64,000 nucleotides of DNA, taken from positions 5,332,001 through 5,396,000 of the forward strand of contig JANTQA010000047.1 in assembly GCA_027625915.1 (NCBI GenBank), read 5' to 3'. The stretch comes from Anaeramoeba flamelloides (taxonomy: Eukaryota > Metamonada > Anaeramoebidae). The position numbers and the translations under genes were made by a program. The notes under the pieces were generated by a model, which saw only the letters and a list, made by a program, of their open reading frames with translations, ran no database searches and had not been told where the DNA came from. Below, in pieces: positions 11,623-34,129 of the stretch (positions within the stretch are counted from its first letter, which is position 1; the number at the start of each line of letters is the position of its first letter).

Positions 11623-12298
11623 TTTCAGTCAAAGGGGCCCAAAGTTTTTTTCAAATATCAATTATTTTATATAATTGAACTTTGAAGAACAAATAAGAAA
11701 TAAACAGAATAATACACATCAAAGAATTGTTGATACATGTCTGAAAGAAAACTAATAAATCAATAAATTTTCTTAAAAATAGAAAAACCTAAATTCTTAG
11801 GGCTACATCGAGAAAAACAACATGTTCGTTTTGAACTTCTACTGGTATTTGAATAATAAACATGAAACAATTTTCACTTCATTTCTCATACTTTTCCTTT
11901 AGAAATCAAGGCCCCAAACGATGTAGGTTGGGATTTGTGGTCTCTATTTGAAGAAGGAAATGAAAATGAAGTGAAAATTTTTCACATTTATTCAACAAAT
12001 ACCAAGATCAAAGATCGAAGAGAATTGCAATGGGAATCAATATGATTTCTCAACAATCTTTACATGGTTTCAATGACCTTAGAATAATACATTTTTACCA
12101 AGTGACTATTGATCTTGAAATAAATTTTTTTTTGCAACTGAGTTACTTTTCAAAAAAAAATCGAACAAAAATAAACAAAAATGTGAAAAAATGATTTCGA
12201 TTTTGAAAATTTCCAAAATAAAATTTTTCTTCTAATATCTATACAAACCCTTTCAACACATGTATTATACCTTTACAACTGGGCCCCTTTGACTGAAA
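11623..12298. mobile_element. MITE family F carrying a nested family A copy
   Basis: Tips TTTCAGTCAAAGGGGCCCA and TGGGCCCCTTTGACTGAAA are perfect 19-bp inverted repeats. Inside, 11842-12006 resembles the 161-bp family A elements. The left 120 bp of F recurs inverted at about 40795-40915 in HDAC intron 1. No protein-coding frame. Confidence 0.8.
11842..12006. mobile_element. MITE family A, copy 1 (diverged, nested in F)
   Basis: Begins TA|CTGGTATTTGAATAATAAA and ends with the inverted CAACAAATACCA. The interior has TTTTCACTTCATTT and the inverted AATGAAGTGAAAA. It is clearly more diverged than the copies at 37129-37289 and 52237-52398. Confidence 0.65.
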
Positions 12299-12766
12299 AA
12301 TAGTTTATAATGAAATTATGAATTTTTTAATGTTTATTTACAATTATTTTGAACTTCACATACCCCTTTAAGTTTTACAATCTCCAGATAATGAAATAAA
12401 ATCATCTTGTGTTATCTAAAAGTGCTTATTATTTTTGTTATTTTATTATCTATCTTTGACTTCTTATAAATTTGGATAGTAGTTTAAAAAGTAAATTTTA
12501 AGCAATTTATTTCTTTTTATTTCCCAAAACCCAAATAACATTAAATAAGAAGAATATATTTGTAGAATCAAAATTAAAAAAAAATGTGGTTTTTGTGTTT
12601 CAATAATATTTTCATGTAGGCTTTTTATTTTAATTAACGTTTTCAAAAAAATTATTAATTTTTTTTTTAAATTTTGATTAATTTAGTAAAAAAGAAGTTA
12701 AAATTTTAATTTACTAACCCAAAACACATTTTTTTATATTAAAAACTGTTCAGACGATCTATTAGT

Positions 12767-12942
12767 CTTAGAATCACCAATTCCGATTTCAAGAAAGGAA
12801 AAAAAGAAAAATTCCCTTTTCAACTAGTTGATTTTTAAAAAACCAAAAAAAAAGTTGAAGATCGATCATCTGATAACAAAATTAATAAATACGAAACAAG
12901 ATAATCTTTTTTCCAATTTCAGGGATTGTAAACCTTAGAATG
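12767..12942 (+). repeat. Diverged single arm related to palindrome I
   Basis: Matches the arm at 28886-29079: TCTTAGA.TCA.CAATTC near the left end and CAAGATAATCTTTTTTCCA plus TTTCAGGGATTGTAAACCTT at the right end. Only one arm is present, so it is an older solo or half element. Confidence 0.65.
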
Positions 12943-13824
12943 AGTTTTTAACAAGTCTAAAAAGAAAAAAAAAACTAGATGATCTTTTTAAATGAATTTT
13001 TTGTTTGTTTTGCTTTGAAAAAGTTGTCTTGTCTTTATAAACAAAATCCAGACAAAAAAAAATATAAATTGAACATTTGTAAAATAGTCCATTCTATAAA
13101 TTAAAACGAAGATCAAATATTTTAATTTCCTTTTCAAAATGAAAACCTGAATCTAAACTTCTGATAGCTTGGTGATTGTTATCAATATATATCCAATCCA
13201 TTCATATGGTGTTTTACCGATTCTATATAGGTGAAACAAGCTTTACTCTAAAGGTTAACATTTTTAAAAAAATTAAAGGGTAAGATTTTAAATTTCCTTG
13301 ATTTATGGGCTTTTGTCTTGAAATTAAAATTATTTTATAATAATATTAATTATCTGTGAGGAAATATCATTTATTAAACTCTTAAAACATATTTTTTTTA
13401 ATGAAGAATACTTAGTTCGTTCTTCAAAGAAAAATAATTTCATTTTTTCAAGAGGGTTTGATCGAAGTGATGATAACAGTTTTTCATCTTTGAAAAAAAA
13501 AAAATCTTAACTGAAAAATAAATTTAATCAAAAATTAATCCTCTCATTTGAGATTTTTATATTTTTATGTATCCAAGGCCGAAGATAACGAACCCAAAAT
13601 TTTCAAAAATTAATCTTTTAATCAAAAAAATACATTTTTTTTGTTTTAAAGATCACAGAACTATCAAGATGTAAAATTAAAATTAACCTGCAAAAAAAAC
13701 TTAATCTAAATTATTTTTTAGAGTACTTTTATTACGAACACACCATCAATAATTGCCCTATTATCTGATTGGGTTATCAGTACTATTTTATGGATAAGGA
13801 TATCTCAAAAAATTATATATAATA

Positions 13825-15046
13825 GAGGTTTTGATGATAACATTATTAATTCACGATAAAGTTACAAAAATAGCGATAATTTCCATCAAATCGTAATAAT
13901 ATCAGAAAATCGCGATAAATCGATATTATCGCAATAATATAACAAATCGCGATAATTTTATAAAATCGCGATAAAGGACAAAATATCGCGATTACTTTTT
14001 AATCACGATAAAAGAGTTCATGGGTTTTTGGGCTAATTGAGAAATATTTAAACAAAAAATTTTTGTGATCAAAAAAACAGATTGTGTAAAAAAAAGTCAT
14101 TCTTTGAAAAAAAAAACAAAAAAGATACTTGATCCAATCAAGGATCAGATCCAAGAGTTTTATTGTGTTTTCGTTTAATTTGGTTGACAAACCTATCGAT
14201 CCTTTAAGATCAACAACAATAAGAACTAAAGAGAAATAAATATTTTTCTCAGTTAATCATGGTGTTGGAAATTGCATTGAATAAAAAGAGCTTCTAAAAC
14301 AACCAACCCTTTATCTGTTCTTTTAAGTATGCGTTTCTTAGGTTAAAACATTTTCAATATTCTCCGAAAGCTAAAAGGGGTTGATAAACTTTTTAAAAGC
14401 TTTTACTACATACTTGCCAGATGATCACCAATTATTAAGATTTTTTATAGATTTGTCTTCTTGTTTTTCTTTTTCTTCTTTGAGCATCTCTGTATTGGAC
14501 TGAAAACACAATCAGAGCTTTATGAGGTTATTGTTTGACCGAACACCAATAAGATGGAAAATTATTCTTTATTCTTTTTTGCTATTTAAAAATGTGAAGG
14601 TAACAACCCCATTGTAAGAAAACACATCTATCTTATATTCAAGTGTATTGTTGAAGTGGGTAATTATTAGTTTGATTATAAAATTTGTTCGAGATTTTAT
14701 ATTTTGTGAAAAAAAAAAATGAAAAGATAACAATTTTTTTCCACTACATATCAAACTCATTCGCTTCAAAAAAGTTTTCAGTCTTACAAAACTTTCAAAC
14801 ACTTTCAAAGACAGTTCACAACCCTTACAAACACTTTAAAACATTTATTAAAGCAGAAAAGTGTTGTAAAAGTCAAGAGATTTTTTTAAGGTAATCTCAA
14901 AAAAATAATTTTTCATTTTTTTCGCGATAATATTGAATATCGCTATAATAATGAATATCGCGATAAAGTTGGACTTATCGCGATTTTTAATAATATCACG
15001 ATTTTATTGTTAGTATCATGATAATATATGTTATCATCAAAACCTC
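13825..15046. mobile_element. TIR element E with subterminal ATCGCGATAA repeats
   Basis: Tips GAGGTTTTGATGATAACAT (left) and ATGTTATCATCAAAACCTC (right) are near-perfect inverted repeats. TAATA lies directly outside both ends, a possible 5-bp duplication, although a TA duplication cannot be excluded in such AT-rich DNA. Just inside each tip lie clusters of a palindromic ATCGCGATAA motif, about eight on the left (13850-14012) and about six on the right (14920-15030), many degenerate. CG is otherwise rare here, so the clusters stand out. The roughly 900-bp centre has no credible transposase. Subterminal motif arrays of this type often bind transposase (family knowledge). Confidence 0.8.
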
Positions 15047-15869
15047 TAATAAATAACTATTGTTAAATAAAAATTATATAAATATGACTACCATTTGAAA
15101 AAAAAAGTGGTTTTAAAAAACTTTTTTTTTAAAATGTTTTAATTTTATCAATCTTTTCAAAAAATAAATAAAGGGATCGTATTATTTTCATTTTAAAAAA
15201 ACCAGTACTCATTCTTTTAATATGAGACAGAGATGGGGTGCGAATATAAGTACATTTTTTCTCAAAGTCCTCACTCTATTAGTGAAGAAAACATAAAAAG
15301 GTTGTACTTTTCACAGCATCAAAAAAAAAAAAAAAAAAGTTCACGAGCTTTTAAAAATATCTGTACAATAGATAGGATTCTTTGAGAATCCGTAATTACT
15401 GATTTTCACAATCCTTACAAATTGAAAAAATATTTTTTTTTACCAATTCGAACATCTTGTTTTCTTTTTCATTAAGTCATTTATGAACACAATTAAAAGA
15501 CTTGTGATCAATAAAATTTGCATGTTTTTCGAAATCCATAATTAGTTATTCGTCAAAATTTTTAAAGAAAGGATCAAGATCTTTTCAACTTTTTATTGAT
15601 ATCACTTTTTTTAAAACCAACTAAAAGTTCACATTCACCATGTGTTTAAACTCTAGTATTATAACCCACTCGCAACATTTTTATTTTTAAATCATATAAC
15701 CACCTTAAAGATCAAACAGAATAATAAAAGTAGGTTGAAATCCAAAAAATAAAGAAAAAGTGTTTCTCTTGGATTATTAACTTTTTTCAAATTACAATAT
15801 AAAGTGTAGTTTCCAGACGAGTTTCTTCTGATGTGATTATTTCATTTTTTTTATATTTTCTGATTAAAA

Positions 15870-26711
<10,842 letters not shown>

Positions 26712-28467
26712 AATAGAAAATTTTTATTTTTTTTTTAAATTTTCTTTTTAATTTTAATTTTACAAAATAACAGTATTCTTATTTTAATAAAGTGGGAATA
26801 TTTAGTTTATCAAACGACTTGGGCCCTTAAAGTAATTTAAAAATGTTTATATTAACTCAATTTTTACACTTTTTTTAAAATAACTTTCAGTATTTTTCTA
26901 CAGAATAATAACTATAATACCAAAATTTTGTTTTTTTGTAATTGAAAATTTTTATTCGATTTGGATCTAAAGGCAGACTTTTAAATCTGAGAATGAAAAT
27001 GAAGTGAATTTTAGTGAAAAGTACAATTATTTTTTCAATCCATAACTGTTAAGGATCATTATATATTTATATATTAAAAAACTTTTGTTTTTATTATTAA
27101 TTCCTATAATTTATCATATTTACTTTACTCAGGGTTTATTATATAATTTTATTTTTTAAAAAAATTAGTTATTTTCTCAAAATTAAATTTTTAAAATCAA
27201 TTGTTGAAAAGAAGACAATCATTTATATTTTCAATCGAACAATCAAGTAAAAATCTTGAATTATATTATCAAAAAAAAAAAACTTCAAAAGAACACCAAA
27301 AAGAAAAAGGAAATTGGGTCAAAATTCCAAGTAAAATATAAAGTGGGTCTCAATGATTAATTGAGTTTTAATATTATATATTTGGAAAATAAATTAATAT
27401 TTAAAATGAAATAAATGTACCCAATACAATCCCATTTATCAACTTTAGAGAAATGAGTTATAATTTTTAAAAGAATTCATATTTTCCGCAATTAGATTTT
27501 CAGTAAAAATAGCTGATCCTTTTTTTGTGAGGATTTTTAGGATTAAATTAGAAAAAGAAAAAATTTTCAAAATTTTTTATTTTTTTTGAAATCTCACCTT
27601 TAGAAATTTTTGAGAGGCTTTACGACAAACAACTTTGAAAATATAATCATATTTTAAAAATACTGCAATAATAATTCTAAATATTAAATCCTTGAAGATC
27701 CAGAAAATATTGATTATCTATTATATTCACAAATATTTATTGAATTTTTTGGGATTTAAAAGATCAGAAAAAATACTTTTTCAAATATTAAGGGTATAAA
27801 CAATAAAATAACATTTATTTAATGAGTTTTTTGAGAATATCTAATAATTTTTTTATTGAATTATTAAGGGCTACTTTTACAATTCAATAATTAGTCTCAA
27901 CACAATTTCTTTCAATCTTATTTAAAATGTCAAGAATGATCTTTAAAATATTCTCCAATTTGGATCAAAAAATCATTTTATGTCATTTTTTAAATGAAAA
28001 ATGAAATTGAAAATTTGAGACACGTGAACTCGAAACTCTTTTTAAGGAACGTGAAAATGAAAAAAAAAAGTAATCGCTATTTTTTAACATTAAAAACACT
28101 CTCAATAAACAACTTTAAATCAAAATAATCGAATTTTCAATGATCAAAAATCATTGCATTACTTGAATTATTACATTATCTCCACAAATCATACAACCCT
28201 TCCAGCCATACCTTGAGAAAAATTTTAAGACATTGAAATTTGTTGTTTTAGATTAAATTGTACAGTTGTGTAAATAACCTATGTTGACAACCTTTGACCC
28301 ATTACGAAAATTTAACTCGTGTTTTTTTTTCAAACTTGGGTATTGGAAGACCAGAAATCGCTAATAGATTCTTGGTTCAGATTTAAATTGACTTTAGAGG
28401 TTAGATCTTTGATTAATCAAAATGGCACAATTATATTTAATGATTTTGTTTCAAAAATTTCATAATA

Positions 28468-28526
28468 TGTTCATACGACCCAAAAAACACTAAAAATGAA
28501 AAACTGATCAAATACTTTCCATTAAG
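28468..28526 (+). mobile_element. Truncated MITE D terminus
   Basis: Carries the first about 60 bp of family D (ATACGACCCAAAAAACACTA, then TGAAAAACTGATCAAATACT) and then switches directly into the left arm of palindrome I. Close to copy 2 in sequence, so it was cut recently. Confidence 0.75.
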
Positions 28527-29079
28527 GTTTACAATCCCTGAAACTGGAAAAAAGATTATCTTGTATTGGGTGTGTCAACTTGTTATTTTGGTTCTTAGCT
28601 GATCGATCCACAACTAAGTTTGGATCGTATAGGTGGTTGAAAAAGGCTATTTTTGTCATTTTATTTTTTTTTTTTCCGAAATCCGAATTGATGAGTCTAA
28701 GATTCATTGATTGGAAGGTATTGAATTGAAAGTGTTAGTTTTTGGTTTGTCAATTGAAATAATCATTTTCCTTTTACAGAATTAGGAGTAAATAAAAAAA
28801 ATTTTTTTTACAAGCATCAAATAATACAAAGCCTAAATAAAATTTTCAACATAGAAAACAAAAAACTCAATTACTAATTAAATAACTTCCAATCAATTAA
28901 TCTTAGACTCATCAATTCGGATTTCGGAAAAAAAAAAAATAAAATGACAAAAATAGCCTTTTTCAACCACCTATACGATCCAAACTTAGTTGTGGATCGA
29001 TCAGCTAAGAACCAAAATAACAAGTTGACACACCCAATACAAGATAATCTTTTTTCCAGTTTCAGGGATTGTAAACCTT
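28524..29079. mobile_element. Palindrome I, 194-bp arms nearly identical
   Basis: Arms 28524-28717 and 28886-29079 are inverted copies of equal length with one mismatch seen (a G/T at 28705 against its partner), around a 168-bp unique centre. Tips are AAGGTTTACAATCCCTG and CAGGGATTGTAAACCTT. Even the 12-base homopolymer in each arm is the same length, so the arms are young or kept alike by gene conversion. A diverged single arm is at 12767-12942, showing this is a repeated element and not a unique duplication. No coding function inferred. Confidence 0.85.
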
Positions 29080-30902
29080 CAAACGGCTGTATTATTTATT
29101 TAAAAGTGGGTGTGATTTTCTATTCTGAAATTTTTATTTTGGTTCTTTTTATTTTCCCTTGAATTAAATCTCTCCGCCACGATTCAGAGGAGGGTACTTC
29201 CTCGAATTGTTTGTGGAACAAAATAATCCATGCCAAATGTACTTAACACCTACTTTTTTAATAGGTTTTTTGATAAATTTTTTCTGTTTGGGTTGTTTCT
29301 CTCAAAACACAAATTTTTGTATCAAGAATAATTGGATTATGCTTACTTGGTAAATGTTTTAAAATATTTTACATTCAAGGATCTTTTGGGAATTAAATTT
29401 GCAAAAATTAATCAGTTTTGTTTTTTTTAATAAAAAAATATTGTGCTAATTGAAAAAAAATGTTCTTCTATTTTGGGTAATGCAAATTTTAGTGGATTTA
29501 ATACAATATCAAACCAATTACCGTGACACTATTCAAAAATTTTAATGTTTTTGAATAACCTAGGCTTTTTCATCCTAAATTTTCACTTTTCTCGATTTGG
29601 GACATTCTAGGTGATAATGGCATACCTTCCCAGCCTAATTTACAGATCAAAAATAAAGAAAAGTGCCCATCAACATTGTCTCAAGGTTTTGTCACTTTCA
29701 CCTAAAAAGAAATTGTCTCAAAAACCGATTTTTCGCAACCTTCTTTTTCATTTTTTTATATACAGAAATCTAAAACATGATGAAAAATCAACTTTTTTTC
29801 CTTCTTAATTCTCTTTTTAAAAATTTGTGAGATTTAATAAACACAAAACCCTGATTAAAGCACACAATACTTTGAATTTGAATTGTAAATATAGTTGTTA
29901 ATTAGAATTCCTTTTATTTGTTGGAAATTCTATAAAAAATTGAGAAATCATAAAAAAGTCAATTGTTAAATACAATTGTTTGGTTATATCTTACAAAAAA
30001 ATTAAGATTATTTTCTGAAAGATCTATTAAAAATTATCAAATTAAAAAAATATTTCTTTTCAGGTTAAACCTTGAAATTTACGAGTATTATAATTGTGAT
30101 TTTGTAATACTTTTAATTTTTCTAGGATAAGAGTTTGATTAGGTTTCTCTAATTTTTTTATTCAATAAAAAGAAAAAAATGGTTCGAAGATTTCTTTGAA
30201 ACATAAATAATATTTTTTCGTAAAAAATAATAATTGTATCATTTATTGGACCTACAAAGGTCTAAAATCAAATTCTCTTAATTTTGTATTTTTTTATTTA
30301 ATCTTTTTTGAAAAAGTTCTTTTCTAATTTTTTTTCATATAAAATTGTTTAATTAATAAAAATTAAGAAAAAAATAAAAAAAAATTGAGAATATTAGGAA
30401 AATTTTTCAACTATTTACATGAATAATTTAAATTTTACTGAAAATAACCAGACCTTTACTTTCAAAATTGATTTGTACTTAGGTATACTATTTAGGAGTA
30501 GATTGGACGTTGCCTTGGTATAAGAATAAAAAAAAGCACGGATAATATTTTGAAACACGGATTATAGTAGTTGGGCACGCATTATTTTGATCACTATACA
30601 AAATTTTAACTTTGTCTCCTTTTAAGATTTTTTCTTTTCCAAATCGATCTTTCAAGTAATTCGATTGTAATTGGTTATCTCGTGTTTTTTTATTTGTTTG
30701 AAACTTTTTTTTGGTAAAATAAAAACCACAAAGAACTCATTTAGTTTAAAAGTAAAGTCATATTTAACTTAAATTTAGTCCCATTTGAATTTCAAATCAC
30801 AGATTGCAACTTGAAATTAACTCAAAAAAATAATCCTTGAATTGCTTTAATTTTCAAAATAAAAACACATTTTTTCAATTTATTTAAAATTCAAACAACT
30901 CA

Positions 30903-32199
30903 ATGAAAAAACTCTCTTTTGGGTTTAAAAAACTACGACCACACACAATCGCCGTTCCGTGGTTTGTACATAACAAAAAAACTTTCAAAATTATTATCTT
31001 TTTTAGGATCCTCTTTTCACTTTTTAATATTGGTTCAATGATCCAAAGTATGCACAAATGGTGGGATAACGGAAAATGGTATGTTTTTGTTTAAAAAAAA
31101 AAAAACTCTTCTCGCATTCCCAAGGTCTTTTCCAAAAAGTTAGTTAAAAAATTTTCACGAAAGCTGTTCAAAAAATGTTGCACTTGCGACACATTCCAGC
31201 TTTTTGTTTTTTGACGAAATTTCAGGGATAATGCATGCGTTTGTTGTGGGCTCTTTTTGCAACCCTGTTGCATCTGAAAACTAAATTCTGTTTCTCTCCT
31301 TTACGACATATTTAATTCATAGGTTTACCTTTCTAACACATTGGACGTGGATGACACAAAACTCGTATCAAATCTTTCTAATTGGTTTCTCATTCCATTT
31401 GCTCAAAAAGTTCTCTGACAAAGCTTTTGAGAAATGTAGCTTCCGCTTTAAAAACAAAAAAGTACCCAAAAAATACAAAGTCTTTTATTTGTGGTGGTCT
31501 TTAACCTTCACGATTACATGTCTAGTTACAACTTTATTTTGGGCCATGCTATACAAACCAAACGAGACAGAAGTGTATTATTCTTCTGTCGCCGCTCATG
31601 GTGTTAATTTTCTTCTTACATGCTTCGAACTGTCGTTTAATCGATGCAGATTGCCTCTGACACACTATATCGTCTATTTTTTTTATGCATCATTTTATAT
31701 GGGCTTCACAACAATTTATTACTATTCTACATCCAAATCAACAATCTATGATATACTTGATGTCTCAACAGTATCCGGCTGGCTGTTTTTTGGACTTGCC
31801 TTAGTCGCAGGATTCTTGATCTTGTTTTTCGGGAAAGGATTAGTCAAATTAAGAGATCATTTTTTTTCTGACAAGATCAAAAACAAAGATCGGAAAAAAA
31901 AAAACTCTGATGGGGTAACTGGAGATATATATTTAGATACACGCACTAATAATAACTCTAGATCAGACAATTCAAGTTCAGAAAGTTCAGAAAGTTCAGG
32001 AAGTTCAGGAAGTTCAGGAAGTTACGGACGTTCAGGAGGTTTCGGATGTTTCGGATGTTCAGGATGTTCAGGGGGTTCAGGAGGTTCAGGAAATTGCGGA
32101 TGTTCAGGGTGTTCAGTGGGTTCAGGGTGCTCAATGGGTTCAGGGTGTTCAATGGGTTCAGGGTGTTCAATGGGTTCATTTGGTTCAGTGGGTTCCTAA
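30903..32199 (+). CDS. Rolling-stone-like multipass membrane protein with Ser/Gly/Cys repeat tail
   Basis: Exons 30903-31078 and 31323-32199; the intron starts GTATGT and ends CATAG, phase 2 closes to Trp59, and the protein is 350 aa. About six hydrophobic segments: ~29-48, 74-86, 114-136, 148-164, 173-193 and 211-230. The order W-x-x-F-TFLTHWTW, then YKVFYLWWSL with LVTTLFWAMLY, then AAHGVNFLL, NRCRLPLTHY and FTTIYYY follows the rolling-stone (Rost) family, known from insect myoblast fusion and present in other eukaryotes with unclear biochemistry. The residues after 239 are cytosolic-looking, basic, then a repeat tail (about 273-350) of SSG, SGC and GSGCSMGS units with nine cysteines. Tail function unknown; the Cys could be lipidated (speculative). 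The family call rests on pattern memory; a related TM family is the alternative. Confidence 0.75.
31966..32196 (+). repeat. Coding minisatellite in the membrane-protein tail
   Basis: In-frame tandem variants of a 6-9-bp unit around GGTTCAG/TGTTCA build the SSG then GCSGGS then CSMGSG sequence. Near the end an 18-bp unit (GGGTTCAGGGTGTTCAAT) is repeated about three times almost exactly, showing recent slippage. GC is far above the surroundings. All units stay in multiples of three, so the frame is preserved. Confidence 0.85.
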
Positions 32200-33921
32200 A
32201 ATTGAAGAATACAACACAAGTGCAAATATGAAGATCTTAACTCTTTTTGTTCAGAGATCTATTAGTTATAGCGTGTTTTACATCCTAATAAAAAAAAAAT
32301 AATAAAAATTTATCTCAAAACTCATCAAGGCCCCGCCAATGTCATTTGAGAATTTATGTTTTTAATTGATTTCTGTCAGTCATTAGTTTTTTTTTTTTTA
32401 TTTTTATTTCAACTTTTTGTGGTGAAAGACTAATATTTGAAAATTAAACCAAAAAATTTTCATTTGTTAATTTGAAGATGAAAGTAATTTTGAAATTATT
32501 ATTTTTTACAATAAATAGAGTGTCAATTAGATTTTATTAATTTATTAATTTTATTTTTTATTAATTCTATTTTAATAAAAGTAAAGATTTTTTTAAAAAA
32601 GCTTAATTACATTTTTTTTTTAAATTATTTATGGTAAAATTTGTAAAATTGCTGTGTTAATTTTTTATGATTTATCACGAAATGTTAAATGTTATAATAA
32701 AACTTAGTAAAGTAAAGAGAGAATTTTGAAGTGACCAAATTTGTGTCTTCTAATTTAAAGAGTAACAAGACATACATCTAGTAAAAATCATTAGAAGTCT
32801 TTGAAATTATATTTAGTTTTTTAAAAGAATTGGAAAAAAAAGAGAGAAAAACATAATAGTCATTATAAAAATAAAGAAAAATATTATTTTTAAAGATTTT
32901 TTGATAACATTTTAATCCCCAAATCAATTTTGGAAATAATGAATGTTCCAATCTTCTGATTTAAATTTATATTCTAAGATTTTCATAAACGTACCAATTA
33001 ATAAAAAAAATTAAATTATAACATTGAATATGTTAAATATAGTTTTTTTTTTGTTTTTTTCACTATTTTTTGTTTTTTAACTTTAAAAATCTAGACATTA
33101 AAATAACCGATATTATAGAATAATAGGTATAAGATTAATAATTATTTTCAAAGATCTGGATTAATTTCGATTGAAAATTCAAATTTCACAATATTTTATT
33201 CAAATTTTTGCTATCAACAAAATTCAAAAAAAAAAAAAAAAAATTGATTTTGAAGATTATTGTATTATTTTTTAATAATATTTAATGGTTATTTTATTTT
33301 TTTTTTTCAAAATTTAGTGCTGATTATACTCTCTTTTAAAAAAAATTTTATTTGTTTTATTACAAATGTAATAAATGAAATTATTTTACAATTTTTTTTT
33401 GTATGTTTTTTTTCAAGTATTTTCTTTGGCTTAAATCAAAGTTTTTGACAATTATTCATATTAAACTTTTGAATTTGGCATAAAGAAATTACTTCTAATT
33501 TTTCTCTTGATTGGATATTTATTAAAAATCTAGAAGATAAAAAAAAGAAAAATTCTCTAGTAATATCTTTTTTTATTTTATTTTTATCAAAAAATTAACA
33601 ACTTTGTTTACTTTTTATTATTAATAAATAGATATATTGAATTTTGAATTGCTATTATTTTAATAAAATTTCTTATTTAAAAAATAATAAAATAAATAAA
33701 AATCTTGTAAAGAAATATAAAAATGAATAATTATTATTTTTTTTCCAAATATAAAAACAATACAAGAACATCCTATCTTTAAATTTGAATTATTTGACTT
33801 TTTATTATTAAAAAATCTATATTCAAGACAAATTACAAAATAAAGTTATGCACACATCAATATAATTTTAAATCTTTTATTTTAAACTTGATGTAATTTA
33901 GGCAAACCAATGTGCTAAGTG

Positions 33922-33930
33922 ATATATATA

Positions 33931-33961
<31 letters not shown>

Positions 33962-33970
33962 AATATATCA
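33922..33970 (+). repeat. TA and GATATA microsatellite
   Basis: About eleven TA units run into GATATA repeats. The same TA-to-GATATA transition occurs at 62864-62902. Confidence 0.9.
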
Positions 33971-34129
33971 TTATAAATAGAGGAACCTGCCTATAAATAC
34001 AGATTAAAAAAATTCAATGAAATAATAAAAAAAAATCATTAAAGGGTTGAGTTATTAAGGTTCAAAATATTTTTCAGAAATGTAAAAAAAAAAAATTGAA
34101 ATATTTATGAGTATACAATAACAATACAA

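Larger units (their letters stand above)
6829..15869. other. Nine kilobases of repeat DNA without a recognised gene
   Basis: Upstream of both the PAS gene (leftward) and the Rab gene (rightward), so promoters for both must lie here, though no core element could be recognised. It holds a 1.2-kb foldback element (8030-9243), repeats at 9330-9690 and 9700-10880, MITEs at 9944-10467, 11623-12298 and 13825-15046, and a diverged arm of palindrome I (12767-12942). Short open stretches (for example 7129-7404 and 11428-11616) look like chance reading of AT-rich DNA. The stretches 6829-8029, 12299-12766 and 15047-15869 show nothing definable. Confidence 0.6.
26712..30902. other. Intergenic region between Rab and the rolling-stone-like gene
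   Basis: No gene recognised. Holds a truncated MITE D end (28468-28526) fused to palindrome I (28524-29079), and a family C/G-like tip near 28193 (TACAACCCTTCCAGCCATACC). The identical open stretches inside the two palindrome arms are the same DNA read on both strands, not two genes. The other stretches (26712-28180, 29080-30902) show only A/T runs and small open frames without support. Confidence 0.6.

Noticed and set aside
28522-29162. Two open frames encoding the same peptide on opposite strands
   Set aside because: They are the two arms of an inverted repeat; neither has a start context, neighbour or family supporting a gene.
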